64,000 bases of DNA from Rhypophila decipiens (taxonomy: Eukaryota; Ascomycota; Sordariomycetes; Sordariales; Naviculisporaceae). Position numbers and translations under genes: made by a program. Numbering within the stretch: the stretch's first letter is position 1; every line of letters begins with the position of its first letter. Positions 13,603-23,350 of the stretch are shown here, in pieces. The notes beneath the pieces are model-generated. The model did no database searches. It was given only the letters and a program-made list of their open reading frames with translations, and was not told where the DNA came from. The stretch lies in contig MU858163.1 of NCBI GenBank assembly GCA_033297075.1, forward strand, positions 53,693 to 117,692, given 5' to 3'.

Positions 13603-16600
13603 CCAAACAATCTCGGCTTCTGCCCTCCTTGCCAATTGTTTTCCCTTTTTCCTATTTATTACTCTCTCTCTCTCTCCCTTTACTTTGCTTCTATGATACC
13701 TCACCCCGCCGCTTGGATAACTCAAATCTGGCGGGGAGCATGTTTGACGGATAGCAGTTCCCAGCGTCACTGGAGATGACGCCTTGGACTGTCTACCAAC
13801 TTTTAACATTTCTACAAAAACTGGGCTTGGCACTTTGCGGATGACTGGATATGGTTTGGGTGGTTTGTTTCTTTTTACTACCTGGGTTTTTTCGCTTACT
13901 GGCGTTGGGTTTGATGCCGCAAGATGACGGATGGGGAATGAAGCATGGCTCATTGCTGTTCAGAGGAACGGCAGACGACGGTGTGGAAGGCATGAATGTA
14001 ATTACGAGGTCATGACGATGGACTTGCACATAAAAGTGTACAAATATCTTTTAATTTATATTTTCCCACACGTACCTGCGTACATTGTCATATCTAATCT
14101 GGTTGTTTACTCTCATACCAGTTATATGACTTGGACCCAGCGTACCTGCACCAATGGTAAAGCCCGATCGAGCCGTTCATTTCCCCTTGAAGTTGGCAAG
14201 TTTGCTTGTTTGCCAGTGAAGTGTATATACCAACAGAGTACCGTACATAGACCATTTCCCGACTTTGTTAGTTTGCCGAAATGTGCAATGATACCAAACA
14301 GCAGCTTTACAGTAGTTATGGGCATTGTCTAATTTGTACTGTTTCAAAGCTGCGATGAAGGCGGTGGATAATACAAAGACAAGGTAGATGGGCGACAACA
14401 ACTAGAATATCCATTGGCTCTTGCCCACTCATCAAACTGAGATCGGTAGTGAGTGAGTTCATTTGTGGAGCGGTACGATTCTTGCATTTTCTTTTGCGGG
14501 TTTGGTGAATGGACCTGGTTAGGTTGTTATGTGAAGGACTGAAGGTGGGCGTTGTCAGAATGGGAAGGAGATGATTACAGTTATTGGCCTCATATCACGG
14601 CACTTTTTGTCTGGGGATTTACTCCTTGTGTTTAAATAACGTGGCTGTCCCTGTCTCGGCCCGCTGAGGTATGTTTTGGAAATTCCTTTGTTATTTTTCT
14701 GGATTCTGGAAATTCGGTATTGTACCCCGTATTCGTTTTGGAGACACCCCGGGGATATGAACGGGCTGTATAGAAGCTATGTCACCACCATTGACACCAT
14801 TTCATGTATCCTGTACAAAGATGTAAGGCGGTGGAACTCCGCCAGGCGGCAGTACTTGTGAAAACGATAGGCGGGCAGTGATGAATCTCGGATATAAGAA
14901 TGGAGGCGGCAGTAGCTGCTGTTTTAAGAAAGGAAGTGAATGGTGTGTTTATTGTGCAACAACTAAGGAACCTTTCACACAACCGCTCAGTGATTAATTC
15001 CACCACTGAAATGACGCTCCAAACTTAGAGACCGGGCCGGACCGAACCTGACGAGATTAGATCCTAGTCTTGACTTATCAACCCTACAAACCGGATCGTC
15101 AAGGGAGGATGTAATACAATGTTTGTGAAGAAGCGGCACCATATGGCTTGAAACGCATATTCAACAACAAGGAGGTGGTCTTTTGGACTGATATGAGGGA
15201 AGTTATGACGGTCAGAGGGTGGTAGTAGTACATCAGGAGACTAAGAAGAGAGCTCAAGAGCAGCAGAGGGGGAGAAGGTTGTGTTACATCCAGTTCGGTA
15301 TATCCCGATGACTTGCATCCAAGAGGTGTGCCGACATCAATGTCCATTTTCAGCAAGGCGTTATGTGGAGTGGCTTAGTGACTCCAGTTTGTCTGTTCTT
15401 GGTATTAGTTTCATTATCAAAGACTGATACCTGCTCGGTGAGAGAGAGGGATGTTATGATTGAACAACCACACTCCCGCAGCTATATGCATGTGCACCGA
15501 GGTGTGAGGCGCATCTATCCTAGACATCAGGTGAGTATTATGTTACCGGAACAGCTGCACCAGGGTCCTCATATGGATAGACCGTGTATTTAGAGCTTTG
15601 AATTTGGAAACCGGCAAGGTTCAAACAGGACGAGGTTGAGGCACTATGAGTAGTAGGAATATTATACAAGGTTATGGAGAATAATATACGCCCGATTCTT
15701 TAGTTCCGGACTCTATTAGCACGTCTGGATTCTCAAAAAGTCGTAGCTAGTCTCAGGTGCACTAGCTAAACTAAAGAATACAATGTGGTGCTGTCATGTC
15801 TCAGGCTCTCAGGCCTCTCGGAAACATTCGTGTCGCGAGATTTTGAGACTACTTTAGTTCCCCGGATTATGCAGCCAACAAAAAACCGGGACTGGGGCTA
15901 TACACGTGTAGGATGCGGGAGTTAGGGACAGGGAGGGCCTGTCCTGCCGTCGTCGCCAATCTCGGGAGATGAGGAATCGATCATGTCGGCATGAGGCTAG
16001 CTCGCTCGTTCAGGACCCAGGACATAAGATCCTTGGCAAGGAGGAAGAAGCCAAAGTCTGGGGTTGTGACCAAATCAAGCTCATTCGGTGCAAGTGTAAG
16101 CTTCGTCTGCACGCAGCTTGTTTGTAAGAGCATTGGTTGAAAGATAACCTTACGTCCACGGGCCGAAAACAGGGCATGGTGACACCCAACCCAAGGTGTT
16201 GGTAGTACGAATAGGTAGATTTAGGAAGACCTCGGAGACTCAAGGAAAGTTTCCAAGCAAAATTTACTCTTGTTCGCCGTTCAGGGAAGATGAGAGAGTA
16301 GTTAAAAAGCTCCAAAGCACCTGGATCATATATACCTGATTCCCTGTGATGCCGTGAAGCCATCTGACGATCCGATCGACATATCAGATGCATCACGGAC
16401 GGTCAAAAGGAAACGGAAATGCGAGTGATCAACACCACAGATCTGTCGGAGAATTTCCTTGAGGCTTTTTGCTTTTCCTCATGACCGGGGTCCGAAAATT
16501 CGTCCATGTTGGCTGCGGAGGATGTGGAATCATGGGACATGTCTCCGTTTCAAGGGCAAACTACGACACAAAATCTTTCATCCTCGTTGCCACGCCATCC

Positions 16601-17176
16601 CAGCACAAGCAACTCAACTGCAAGTCAGATTCCTTCCCGCTCTTGCACCGGCTCTACAGCTTTCCGTGGTCCTTCCAAGACCCCGATGAACGTGCGGGTG
16701 AGGATCAGGAAGAAGCGTGTGCTTGCCAACCCGCCCGATTTGTTTCGGACGCTTTTAGGGATACGGGTATGCTCGCTGAACCCTGACCAAGTTCGGGTAT
16801 GTACATCTTGTTAGTGCAGAATGTCTGCTGGCCAGTGCTGGCCAGGGTAGAGAGCTGGGTTGTTGATTAAGGATGGATGGATACAGAGTCGTTCTGTCAG
16901 CTGTTCCCAGTTGTCTCTGACCGACAGATGCCCGGCCCGGGGGCAGTTCCCACGGAAGCTAAAGTGGAGCTCGGTCCGAACCGTTCATCAGCCCCTCTCA
17001 TCTGATCAACCGAACCGAGACCTGCAACAACCGATAACCGATAACAACACAACATCGGACGATCTCCTCAGCGTCGCGATGGATGGAGCCATTACAGCCA
17101 GCGCCCATCCCCGCCACTTTATCACCATCACCCTTCCTTTGTTTCTCCAACATCTTCCAACACGCGTTGCGCAGCC
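13603..17176. other. Intergenic region, 3.6 kb
   Basis: No gene is supported. Contents noted: a CT-repeat tract just after the receptor gene (about 13660-13680), an 11-bp inverted repeat with arms at 15695-15705 and 15769-15779, and a related CTTTAGTTCC motif near 15850. The last few hundred bases are the likely promoter of the dioxygenase gene at 17177, with a CAACA/TCTTCC-type leader and no TATA box that I can identify. Confidence 0.45.
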
Positions 17177-18688
17177 ATGATTCGACCGCTCATTCGCCTC
17201 TCGGTGAGGGTGGCTCGGCTCCGACCCGTTGTGAGAGCGGTGCGGACGGTCTCGACATCCTTTTCCCACCCTCCAAAGATCCAAGAGTACTCCCAACCCC
17301 TTCCTAAGCTGGGCAAGGACTTGGTGGTCATACCTGTAATTGATGATCCGGGGATGGTGGTTCTCGATTTCCAACCCGGCACAATCAGGACAAGTCGGCT
17401 CTGGCTGCGCGACGTGTGCCGGTGCCCCAAATGCGTCGACCCTCACTCAGGACAGAAGAACTTTTCCACCGTCGACCTGCCTGACGATCCCAAAATGCGA
17501 AGCACCGAGTTGCTCGAGGACGGGTCGCTCAAAGTGGTTTGGGAAAATGACCATGTCTTTGGCGAAGACTTTCACGAGTCCATCTACACCCGCGCCGAAT
17601 ACGAAAAATGGAGGGAAGAGTCGGACAAGCAGAACCGCCAAAAAGAGAGACTTCCCACACAGCGCAAACACTGGAACAAGGCCACTTATAACGCCCTCCT
17701 CAAAAACGGAGTCACCAAGATCTCGTACAAGGACTGGACCAATACCACGGACCGCGCCGCCTTTTGGCGCGCCTTTGAAGCTCTCTCCCAGACGGGCCTC
17801 GTATTTCTAACCGGCGTGCCCCACGGCGAACAAGAGGTCGAACGCATCGGCAACCAGATCGGCATGCTCCAGCACACATTTTACGGCAAAACCTGGGACG
17901 TCAAGTCCAAACCGGAAGCCGAGAACGTGGCGTACACGTCGCAATTCCTCGGCCTACACCAAGACCTCATGTACCACGACCCGATCCCGCGCCTCCAGCT
18001 CCTGCACTGCCTCCAAAACAGCTGCGAGGGCGGCGAGTCCCTCTTCAGCGACGGCCTGCGAGCAGCCCTACAACTCAGAAAAGCCGACCGTGAAGCGTTC
18101 GATACGCTCACTAAGCGTGCCTGGTTCTTTGGTTATGACAAAGCGCCTCACCATTACCAGCAGAAACATTCCGTCATTGAGGCCGGCTACGACACATATA
18201 TAAATTGCTTGCACTGGGCACCCCCCTTCCAGACCCACTTTGGGCGGGGACTGTTCAGGACGGGGCCAAAGTCTTACTCCCTCTTGGATCTGAAACGCGC
18301 GTCGTCCAAGTTCGAAAAGATCCTCTCCTCGGAGGAGAACACGCTCGAGGTGAAGCTCAACCCAGGGGAGGCAGTCATCTTTGACAATTGGCGGGTTCTG
18401 CACGGTAGGCGGGAATTCGCGGCGGGCAGCGGGGGGAGCAGGTGGCTCAAGGGGGCCTATATCACCCACCAGGTGTTCAAGGCGTTGGATGAACGACGGC
18501 CACGGAGCGAGAATGATACGTGCCGGTTTCCCATGCCTGACTCCCCAGTCCTTCGCAGGCACCTCATAAGCGAAGAGATGAGGCAGTTGGATCGCGACGA
18601 GCAGCACCCGCCGAAACCAGAAGATGTTCGTCTGGAACCGTGGCACACCCCTGGCGATGAGTTGCAGAAATCGGATGAGGGTATGTGA
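17177..18688 (+). CDS. Gamma-butyrobetaine/trimethyllysine dioxygenase (Fe(II)/2-oxoglutarate, carnitine synthesis)
   Basis: Predicted non-haem iron, 2-oxoglutarate-dependent dioxygenase of the BBOX/TMLH family, which hydroxylates trimethyllysine or gamma-butyrobetaine in carnitine synthesis. The single-exon ORF encodes 503 residues. The N terminus (about 1-30) is Arg-rich, without acids and amphipathic, as in mitochondrial targeting peptides. The N-terminal zinc-binding domain is visible: WLRDVCRCPKC with C81, C83 and C86, then H126 in VWENDH. The catalytic core has HQD at 261-263 (the HxD iron ligands) and the distal histidine H409 in NWRVLHGRREF, followed by arginines suited to bind 2-oxoglutarate. 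Length and motif order match both subfamilies, so which of the two substrates is used cannot be decided by eye. It ends about 390 bp from the converging S20 gene. Confidence 0.9.
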   Translation: MIRPLIRLSVRVARLRPVVRAVRTVSTSFSHPPKIQEYSQPLPKLGKDLVVIPVIDDPGMVVLDFQPGTIRTSRLWLRDVCRCPKCVDPHSGQKNFSTVDLPDDPKMRSTELLEDGSLKVVWENDHVFGEDFHESIYTRAEYEKWREESDKQNRQKERLPTQRKHWNKATYNALLKNGVTKISYKDWTNTTDRAAFWRAFEALSQTGLVFLTGVPHGEQEVERIGNQIGMLQHTFYGKTWDVKSKPEAENVAYTSQFLGLHQDLMYHDPIPRLQLLHCLQNSCEGGESLFSDGLRAALQLRKADREAFDTLTKRAWFFGYDKAPHHYQQKHSVIEAGYDTYINCLHWAPPFQTHFGRGLFRTGPKSYSLLDLKRASSKFEKILSSEENTLEVKLNPGEAVIFDNWRVLHGRREFAAGSGGSRWLKGAYITHQVFKALDERRPRSENDTCRFPMPDSPVLRRHLISEEMRQLDRDEQHPPKPEDVRLEPWHTPGDELQKSDEGM

Positions 18689-19079
18689 ATGAGAACTGTA
18701 TGTATTTAGTATTCTTGGTTGTGCAAGCTGCAATGGATTGGGTCCTTCCGATGGCCACGTGTTACCTGTACGTCGCCAATTTACCAAACAGCAAACATGA
18801 GCGACAGCAACAGAGAAGTAAAGTCAACATGTGAGGGAAGGAAACAACCACCCGGTTTCGTTTTATTCCAAACTAACTGGTTGTTATTTTTCCCGACGTC
18901 ATCTTTACCATGCCAAAATCCTCGGCGCTCTTTTAACCCTATTCACATAGGACGGTAGAGACGCGAACAGATCCTGGATAATGACTAGACCGGTACCATC
19001 CCTCATCTTCCATTTCCATTTGCTTTTCCTTTCCCCCTCACAAACAGCTCTTTTTGTTATCCATTGGACCGGACCCTGT
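18689..19079. other. Convergent 3' intergenic region
   Basis: This 391-bp gap separates two converging genes and should hold both terminators. T-rich runs near 18855-18900 and 18980-19060 fit fungal 3' ends of either strand. No ORF or repeat of note is seen. Confidence 0.4.
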
Positions 19080-19633
19080 TTAAGCAGCAATGGTGACCTC
19101 GACCTCGACACCAGCCTCGATGTTGATGATGATCTGCTTGACGATCTCGGTGGGGGCGGTGAGATCGATCAGGCGCTTGTGGATGCGCATCTCGTAGAGA
19201 TCCCAGGTCTTGGAACCCTCACCGCAGGGGGTCTTGCGGGTGGTGATCTTGAGGTTCTTGGTGGGCAGACGGACGGGTCCCTTGGTGAGGAGGTCCTTGG
19301 ACTTGGCTGTTGTTTGGCAGGTGCAAGTTAGTCTACTGTCCCTTCCATATTGTGGTCTTCTTTCCTCGAGGGAAAGAGTAGTTGTTTGATGGCCGGGCGT
19401 AACTTACCGCGCTCGATGAGCTCGGAGCAGACCTTCTCGAGGGACTTGACGTTGCTGTTGCGAAAATAAAGTCAGCAAGTGTCTTCCAGAAAAACGCAGG
19501 CACATGATTCAGAGGCAGCCGCGATCCATATCCCCAAAAAGGCAGGCAGCGCTTACCGAGAAGTAAGAGTAATGCGGATCTTGTGAGTCTTGGGTGCCTC
19601 AGCGAGGTCCTTGTCGCCCTTCTGGTAAGACAT
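19080..19633 (-). CDS. rps20: 40S ribosomal protein S20 (uS10), 3 exons
   Basis: Cytoplasmic small-subunit ribosomal protein uS10. On the minus strand the exons are 19633-19557, 19454-19408 and 19306-19080; phases agree and both introns have GTAAG donors and CAACAG acceptors. The spliced protein is 116 residues, the usual size. It begins [20 protein letters not shown] and contains the conserved [47 protein letters not shown] and a C-terminal [16 protein letters not shown] segment. Introns in the 5' part are typical of fungal ribosomal-protein genes. It shares a 650-bp divergent promoter with the CUE-domain gene to its right, an arrangement that would suit two genes of the translation machinery. 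Confidence 0.97.
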
Positions 19634-20283
19634 CTTGACTATTTGGTGGTGGTGGTTGGAAAGAGGGAGGATGGATTGACTGCGTTAGGTTCGTGGATTG
19701 ACCCTTCTCGACTCGAACGGCGAAAATTTCTATCTTCGACGATGCGGTAACGTGAAGAAGGTTGAGCTGTTGCTTGACTGTGGATGGACGGACGGACGAA
19801 CGTTTTTTCTTTTTTTCCGCGATTTTGGTATGCGACGGTGAGGTTTTGTTCCGTTGTGTGGGGTGGTGGGGTCAAGCCACACCGAGGGCAGGGTCAATGT
19901 GGGATGGTGTGGCGGCGTGTGGCTAGTAACTGTCACTTCAATGTGGGGCCGTGTCTGTAGTGTACACTAACTTCGGCGATGATTCATCCACTGTGAGCGG
20001 CAAGGACTCATGCCCTGCGCAACTTCTCCAACTGCCCCTCCGTGGGGCAGCTTACAGTGAGGCAAGTGCTTCACGACGTCGCTTCTTGACGTTTAAGTTC
20101 CGGTGGGCTTGCTGAGCTGCCCACTTTCTTTTTTGATCGTCTGTGAAATAGATTCTTTGTTCTTCTAGCTTCTATTCTCATTTTAATTCATCGCATCGCC
20201 ATCCTTTTCGTTCATCATTCCTTGCCAACCCATTCGAGGATCATATCAGGATATCACCAACACGCTCAATAGCAACTACAGCA
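19634..20283. promoter_or_regulatory. Divergent promoter between rps20 and the CUE-domain gene
   Basis: The 650-bp gap lies between two genes transcribed away from each other. It carries T/A tracts (TTTTTTCTTTTTTT near 19804-19817, TTTCTTTTTTGAT near 20125) and CT-rich leaders before both starts. No TATA box is obvious, as expected for housekeeping genes. Individual binding sites cannot be assigned by eye. Confidence 0.45.
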
Positions 20284-22434
20284 ATGTCCGGGTCACGCCC
20301 CGTCACGCTTACACCAAAAGACGTCGAGAAGCAAATCCAATATGACGACGAGTACAACATAGGTCATCCCAGGACCAAATTGCCGGCCTTCACCAGGTTT
20401 CCCGCAAAGGAATGGGTAGCTGGGCTCTCAGAAAAGGAGTGGGTAGGATGTCTCGACACATGGAATACTGTCATTCAGAAACACCTCGAAGAGACCGAAA
20501 CAGAATTTCAGCGCATCACTGTCAAGGACGAATCACTCCCCAAGTTCCTGACCACGTTCGCCGACGAAGTTGCCGAGGGAGGCCGTTCTATTCTCGGCAA
20601 GCATCGGACAGCGAAGTACCTGCTCGAATCCTCCTTCGACTTGGCCTGTCGACTACTTGCCTCTCCATCGCCTCCCAGTGAGCTCACGCAGTGGGAGTTT
20701 ATTGCGAATATGTGCAAGGTCCACAACAACAACAAGGCGAGAAGAGACAAACTTTTATCCTGCTTATCCGAGTCGTCTCGATCACGACTTTTTGCCTCCT
20801 TGGCCAGTCTAAAAAAGTTCTTTATTCAGCACCTGAATACCGTTGAACGCCATGAAGCTGCCAGTGGTCCCGACGACGTTGACCGTCGCCTGTATCGGGT
20901 TAGCTACTTGATCGACGCCTCCCCGGATATTGCTTCTTTCTTCATGGAAGGGTTTGACTTCCTTGACGGTCTCATCGAATGCTTCTCGGATATCCATGTG
21001 AGCCACAGGACATATGTAATTCCCCCAGTATACAAATGTCTCGTGGGACTTGCCAAGGCACAAAAGTGGACGGCCTTGACCGATCACCTCTACACTCTCA
21101 AGGCGGCAGGGGACAAGTACAAGGCGGACCCGCTGATGAGAAAGGGGAGGGATAGAACCGAGGACATGGTAGGGTCGCTCGTCGCCTCAACTAATCTTCT
21201 CGGGACATTGTGGCACGAAATTGCTTCGGCCGGCCATAAATCTACACGGATAACTTCGGTCCTCAAAGACCTCGCTACGTTCCGCGAAAAAGGGTGCAAA
21301 TACCTCGGCAAAAGGACATCAGACTCGGTAAACCCCCTGTCTAAGGTTGACAAAGGAAAACGTCCCGAGAAGCCCTATGACCCCAAACTCCAGCACGAGA
21401 ATCGGATGAGGCAGATTAGAATGGTTCAAGAGCTCTTGCCGGACCTAGGCTCTGGATTTATCGCCAAATTCCTCGACAAGTACAACAACAACGTCGAGCA
21501 AGTAATTGCCTTACTGCTCGAGGATATCATCCCTCTAGGTCTGGAAAATCTCGACCGAAGCGAGGAGCTCGCCGATCTGCCAAGTTCGAGTAAACGCCTG
21601 TTTGACCTCGCGCCTCGAACGACCCCGCCACCTCCCTCCGATCTCCCAATACGCCGAAACGCCTTTGACGGCGACGAATTTGACCGTCTAACCGAATCCA
21701 AAGGTCTCGCAGCAGCAGACCCCGAAAGGCTCAGGATAGGAAAGCGCCAAGACGTTGACGCAGACAAGCTCCTAGCCGACCGTTCAAAGGCCCCCACCAA
21801 GGAGAAAATCCTAGCTGCACTGGAAGCATTCGACTCGGATGACGACGAGCGCGATGACACTTATGATGTGGATGACGTAGGTGGGACAGTGGACGTTGTG
21901 AACCCCGAGGAAGACGTCGTTACCGAGGGTACCGAGGCAAAGCTTTACCAGGCATACATGGCCACGCCCAAGTTGTTCGACCGTGATAATGCCACGCGTG
22001 GAGGGATCGATCGAGTAAGACTGAGGCATGAGACTGGTATGACGGATGAGGCGATCGAGGGATGGGCAATCATGTTGGGAAGGGATTCCAAGAAGAGGAG
22101 ACGGCTCCAGGCGCGGTATGGAGACTGGGCTGGGAAGCAGACTGAACTGGCGTCTACCTCTTGGAAGGCCAAGAGTGATGAGGACGAAGAGGACGGTGAT
22201 CAAGACGACAGTGACAAGCCCGCTGGCTCTTCTGGCGATAACACACGAGGAAGAGGCAGAGGACGCGGTGGTGCTGGACGGGGCAGAGGAGGACGCCCAG
22301 GTGCACCACCTGGCTCTGAGCTGGAAAAGAGACGCAAGGAGGCGAATAAAGCCAGCAGGGCGAACCATAATCGTCGAAACGGACATGCTAAGAAGATGGC
22401 TAGGGGGGGTGGCTTTCCGCCGCAGTCGAATTAG
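20284..22434 (+). CDS. CUE-domain protein, ASCC2/Cue3-like (ribosome quality-control trigger factor)
   Basis: Predicted orthologue of ASCC2 (human) / Cue3-Rqt3 (yeast), a ubiquitin-binding subunit of the complex that splits collided ribosomes. The uninterrupted ORF encodes 716 residues. The N-terminal two thirds is alpha-helical and leucine-rich. A CUE domain lies at about 372-416 (NRMRQIRMVQELLPDLGSGF, then NNNVEQVIALLLED), with the Met-Val and Leu-Leu positions that contact ubiquitin. After an acidic linker (about 510-545), the tail has an RGRGRGRGG-type Arg/Gly stretch followed by KRRKEANKASRANHNRR. That basic end is also characteristic of ASCC2. Seen: CUE and RGG/basic tail. Inferred: orthology and role. 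Confidence 0.82.
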   Translation: MSGSRPVTLTPKDVEKQIQYDDEYNIGHPRTKLPAFTRFPAKEWVAGLSEKEWVGCLDTWNTVIQKHLEETETEFQRITVKDESLPKFLTTFADEVAEGGRSILGKHRTAKYLLESSFDLACRLLASPSPPSELTQWEFIANMCKVHNNNKARRDKLLSCLSESSRSRLFASLASLKKFFIQHLNTVERHEAASGPDDVDRRLYRVSYLIDASPDIASFFMEGFDFLDGLIECFSDIHVSHRTYVIPPVYKCLVGLAKAQKWTALTDHLYTLKAAGDKYKADPLMRKGRDRTEDMVGSLVASTNLLGTLWHEIASAGHKSTRITSVLKDLATFREKGCKYLGKRTSDSVNPLSKVDKGKRPEKPYDPKLQHENRMRQIRMVQELLPDLGSGFIAKFLDKYNNNVEQVIALLLEDIIPLGLENLDRSEELADLPSSSKRLFDLAPRTTPPPPSDLPIRRNAFDGDEFDRLTESKGLAAADPERLRIGKRQDVDADKLLADRSKAPTKEKILAALEAFDSDDDERDDTYDVDDVGGTVDVVNPEEDVVTEGTEAKLYQAYMATPKLFDRDNATRGGIDRVRLRHETGMTDEAIEGWAIMLGRDSKKRRRLQARYGDWAGKQTELASTSWKAKSDEDEEDGDQDDSDKPAGSSGDNTRGRGRGRGGAGRGRGGRPGAPPGSELEKRRKEANKASRANHNRRNGHAKKMARGGGFPPQSN

Positions 22435-22677
22435 TGGCCTGATGCTGGGATATTCTGTCTAGCACTTTTCCTGGGTTGGGGGTTTGGTAGGAGGAACAGG
22501 ATTGCGGGCGCTTGATGTATGCTTTTTGCCCAGAATTAGCGTTCTCATTAGCGGTACAATATCATGAGAGTAGTTTGCGCGAGGTAGATCAGCCCGCATA
22601 ACTCTCAAATAAAGCGACTCAAGTACCACTCCTCTCGTATACAGGCACCAGTCCAATTTGACTTTCCAGACCATAGG
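22435..22677. other. 3' region of the CUE-domain gene
   Basis: Short non-coding stretch between the CUE gene and the minisatellite. Nothing beyond a probable 3' UTR is seen. Confidence 0.35.
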
Positions 22678-22878
22678 TATTTATTCCAGCCAGTCAGGGC
22701 ATTTATTCCAGTCCAGTCAAGGCATTTATTCCAGTCTAGGCTATCTAGTCAAGGCCTCTATTCCAGCCAGTCAAGGTATTTATTCTAGCCAGTCAAGGCC
22801 TCTATTTTAGCCAGTCTAGGCGTCTTGTCTCGGCCAGCCAAGGCATTTATTGCAGCTAGTTAAAGCCTCTATTCCAAC
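22678..22878. repeat. Degenerate 22-bp minisatellite (about 9 units)
   Basis: About nine diverged copies of a unit close to TTTATTCCAGCCAGTCAAGG plus two bases run head to tail. Copies differ mainly by C/T and A/G changes (TCTATTTTAGCC, TTTATTCTAGCC, TTTATTGCAGCT). One copy near 22730 has a small internal expansion. The transition-rich divergence would fit repeat-induced point mutation or ordinary drift. Confidence 0.85.
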
Positions 22879-23114
22879 AAGAGTAGTGCCTGTATATTGG
22901 GCGCCTAAAGTAATATATATACCCTCTTCGGGAGAGAAGAATGTTTTATATTGTGGGGAGATGGGCTAGTGGCTTGCTTAGCCAAGGTGTCTTCTTCCAT
23001 GGCAAGCATGGGTATCCAACGAACCAGCAGAGTCAGCCCGTCCGGCACGATTCGTCTTTTTTGTTGTTACATGTTGGTATTCGCGGTAGAGAGGCACCTT
23101 ATGCTAGATCAACA

Positions 23115-23118
23115 CAGG

Positions 23119-23168
<50 letters not shown>

Positions 23169-23172
23169 AACA
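23115..23172. repeat. CAGA/CAAA tetranucleotide microsatellite
   Basis: A run of CAGA repeats with three CAAA interruptions, about 58 bp, lies between the minisatellite and the 3' end of the nucleoporin gene. It creates long spurious open frames (QTDRQTDRQ on one strand, CLSVCLSVC on the other). Confidence 0.95.
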
Positions 23173-23350
23173 GGCCTCCCACCCCTGACAAGCCTGTCCA
23201 TCTGACTCAGTCTTTGTCGGGTTAAATTAACTGACCAATAGTCTCGGCTCTCCTCGATAATCTTGTCAAAACCCCCCCTTCCCTTTCCCGTCCCGTTACA
23301 TGGTGGTACAGTACACTCCTTCTCCATCCAGACCCCGTCCCTGTCTATGT

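Noticed and set aside
18068..18787. 239-codon minus-strand open frame
   Set aside because: Shadow of the dioxygenase gene on the opposite strand; the plus-strand frame carries all catalytic motifs.
22941..23225. Open frames reading QTDRQTDRQ / CLSVCLSVC
   Set aside because: Produced by the CAGA microsatellite, not by a gene.
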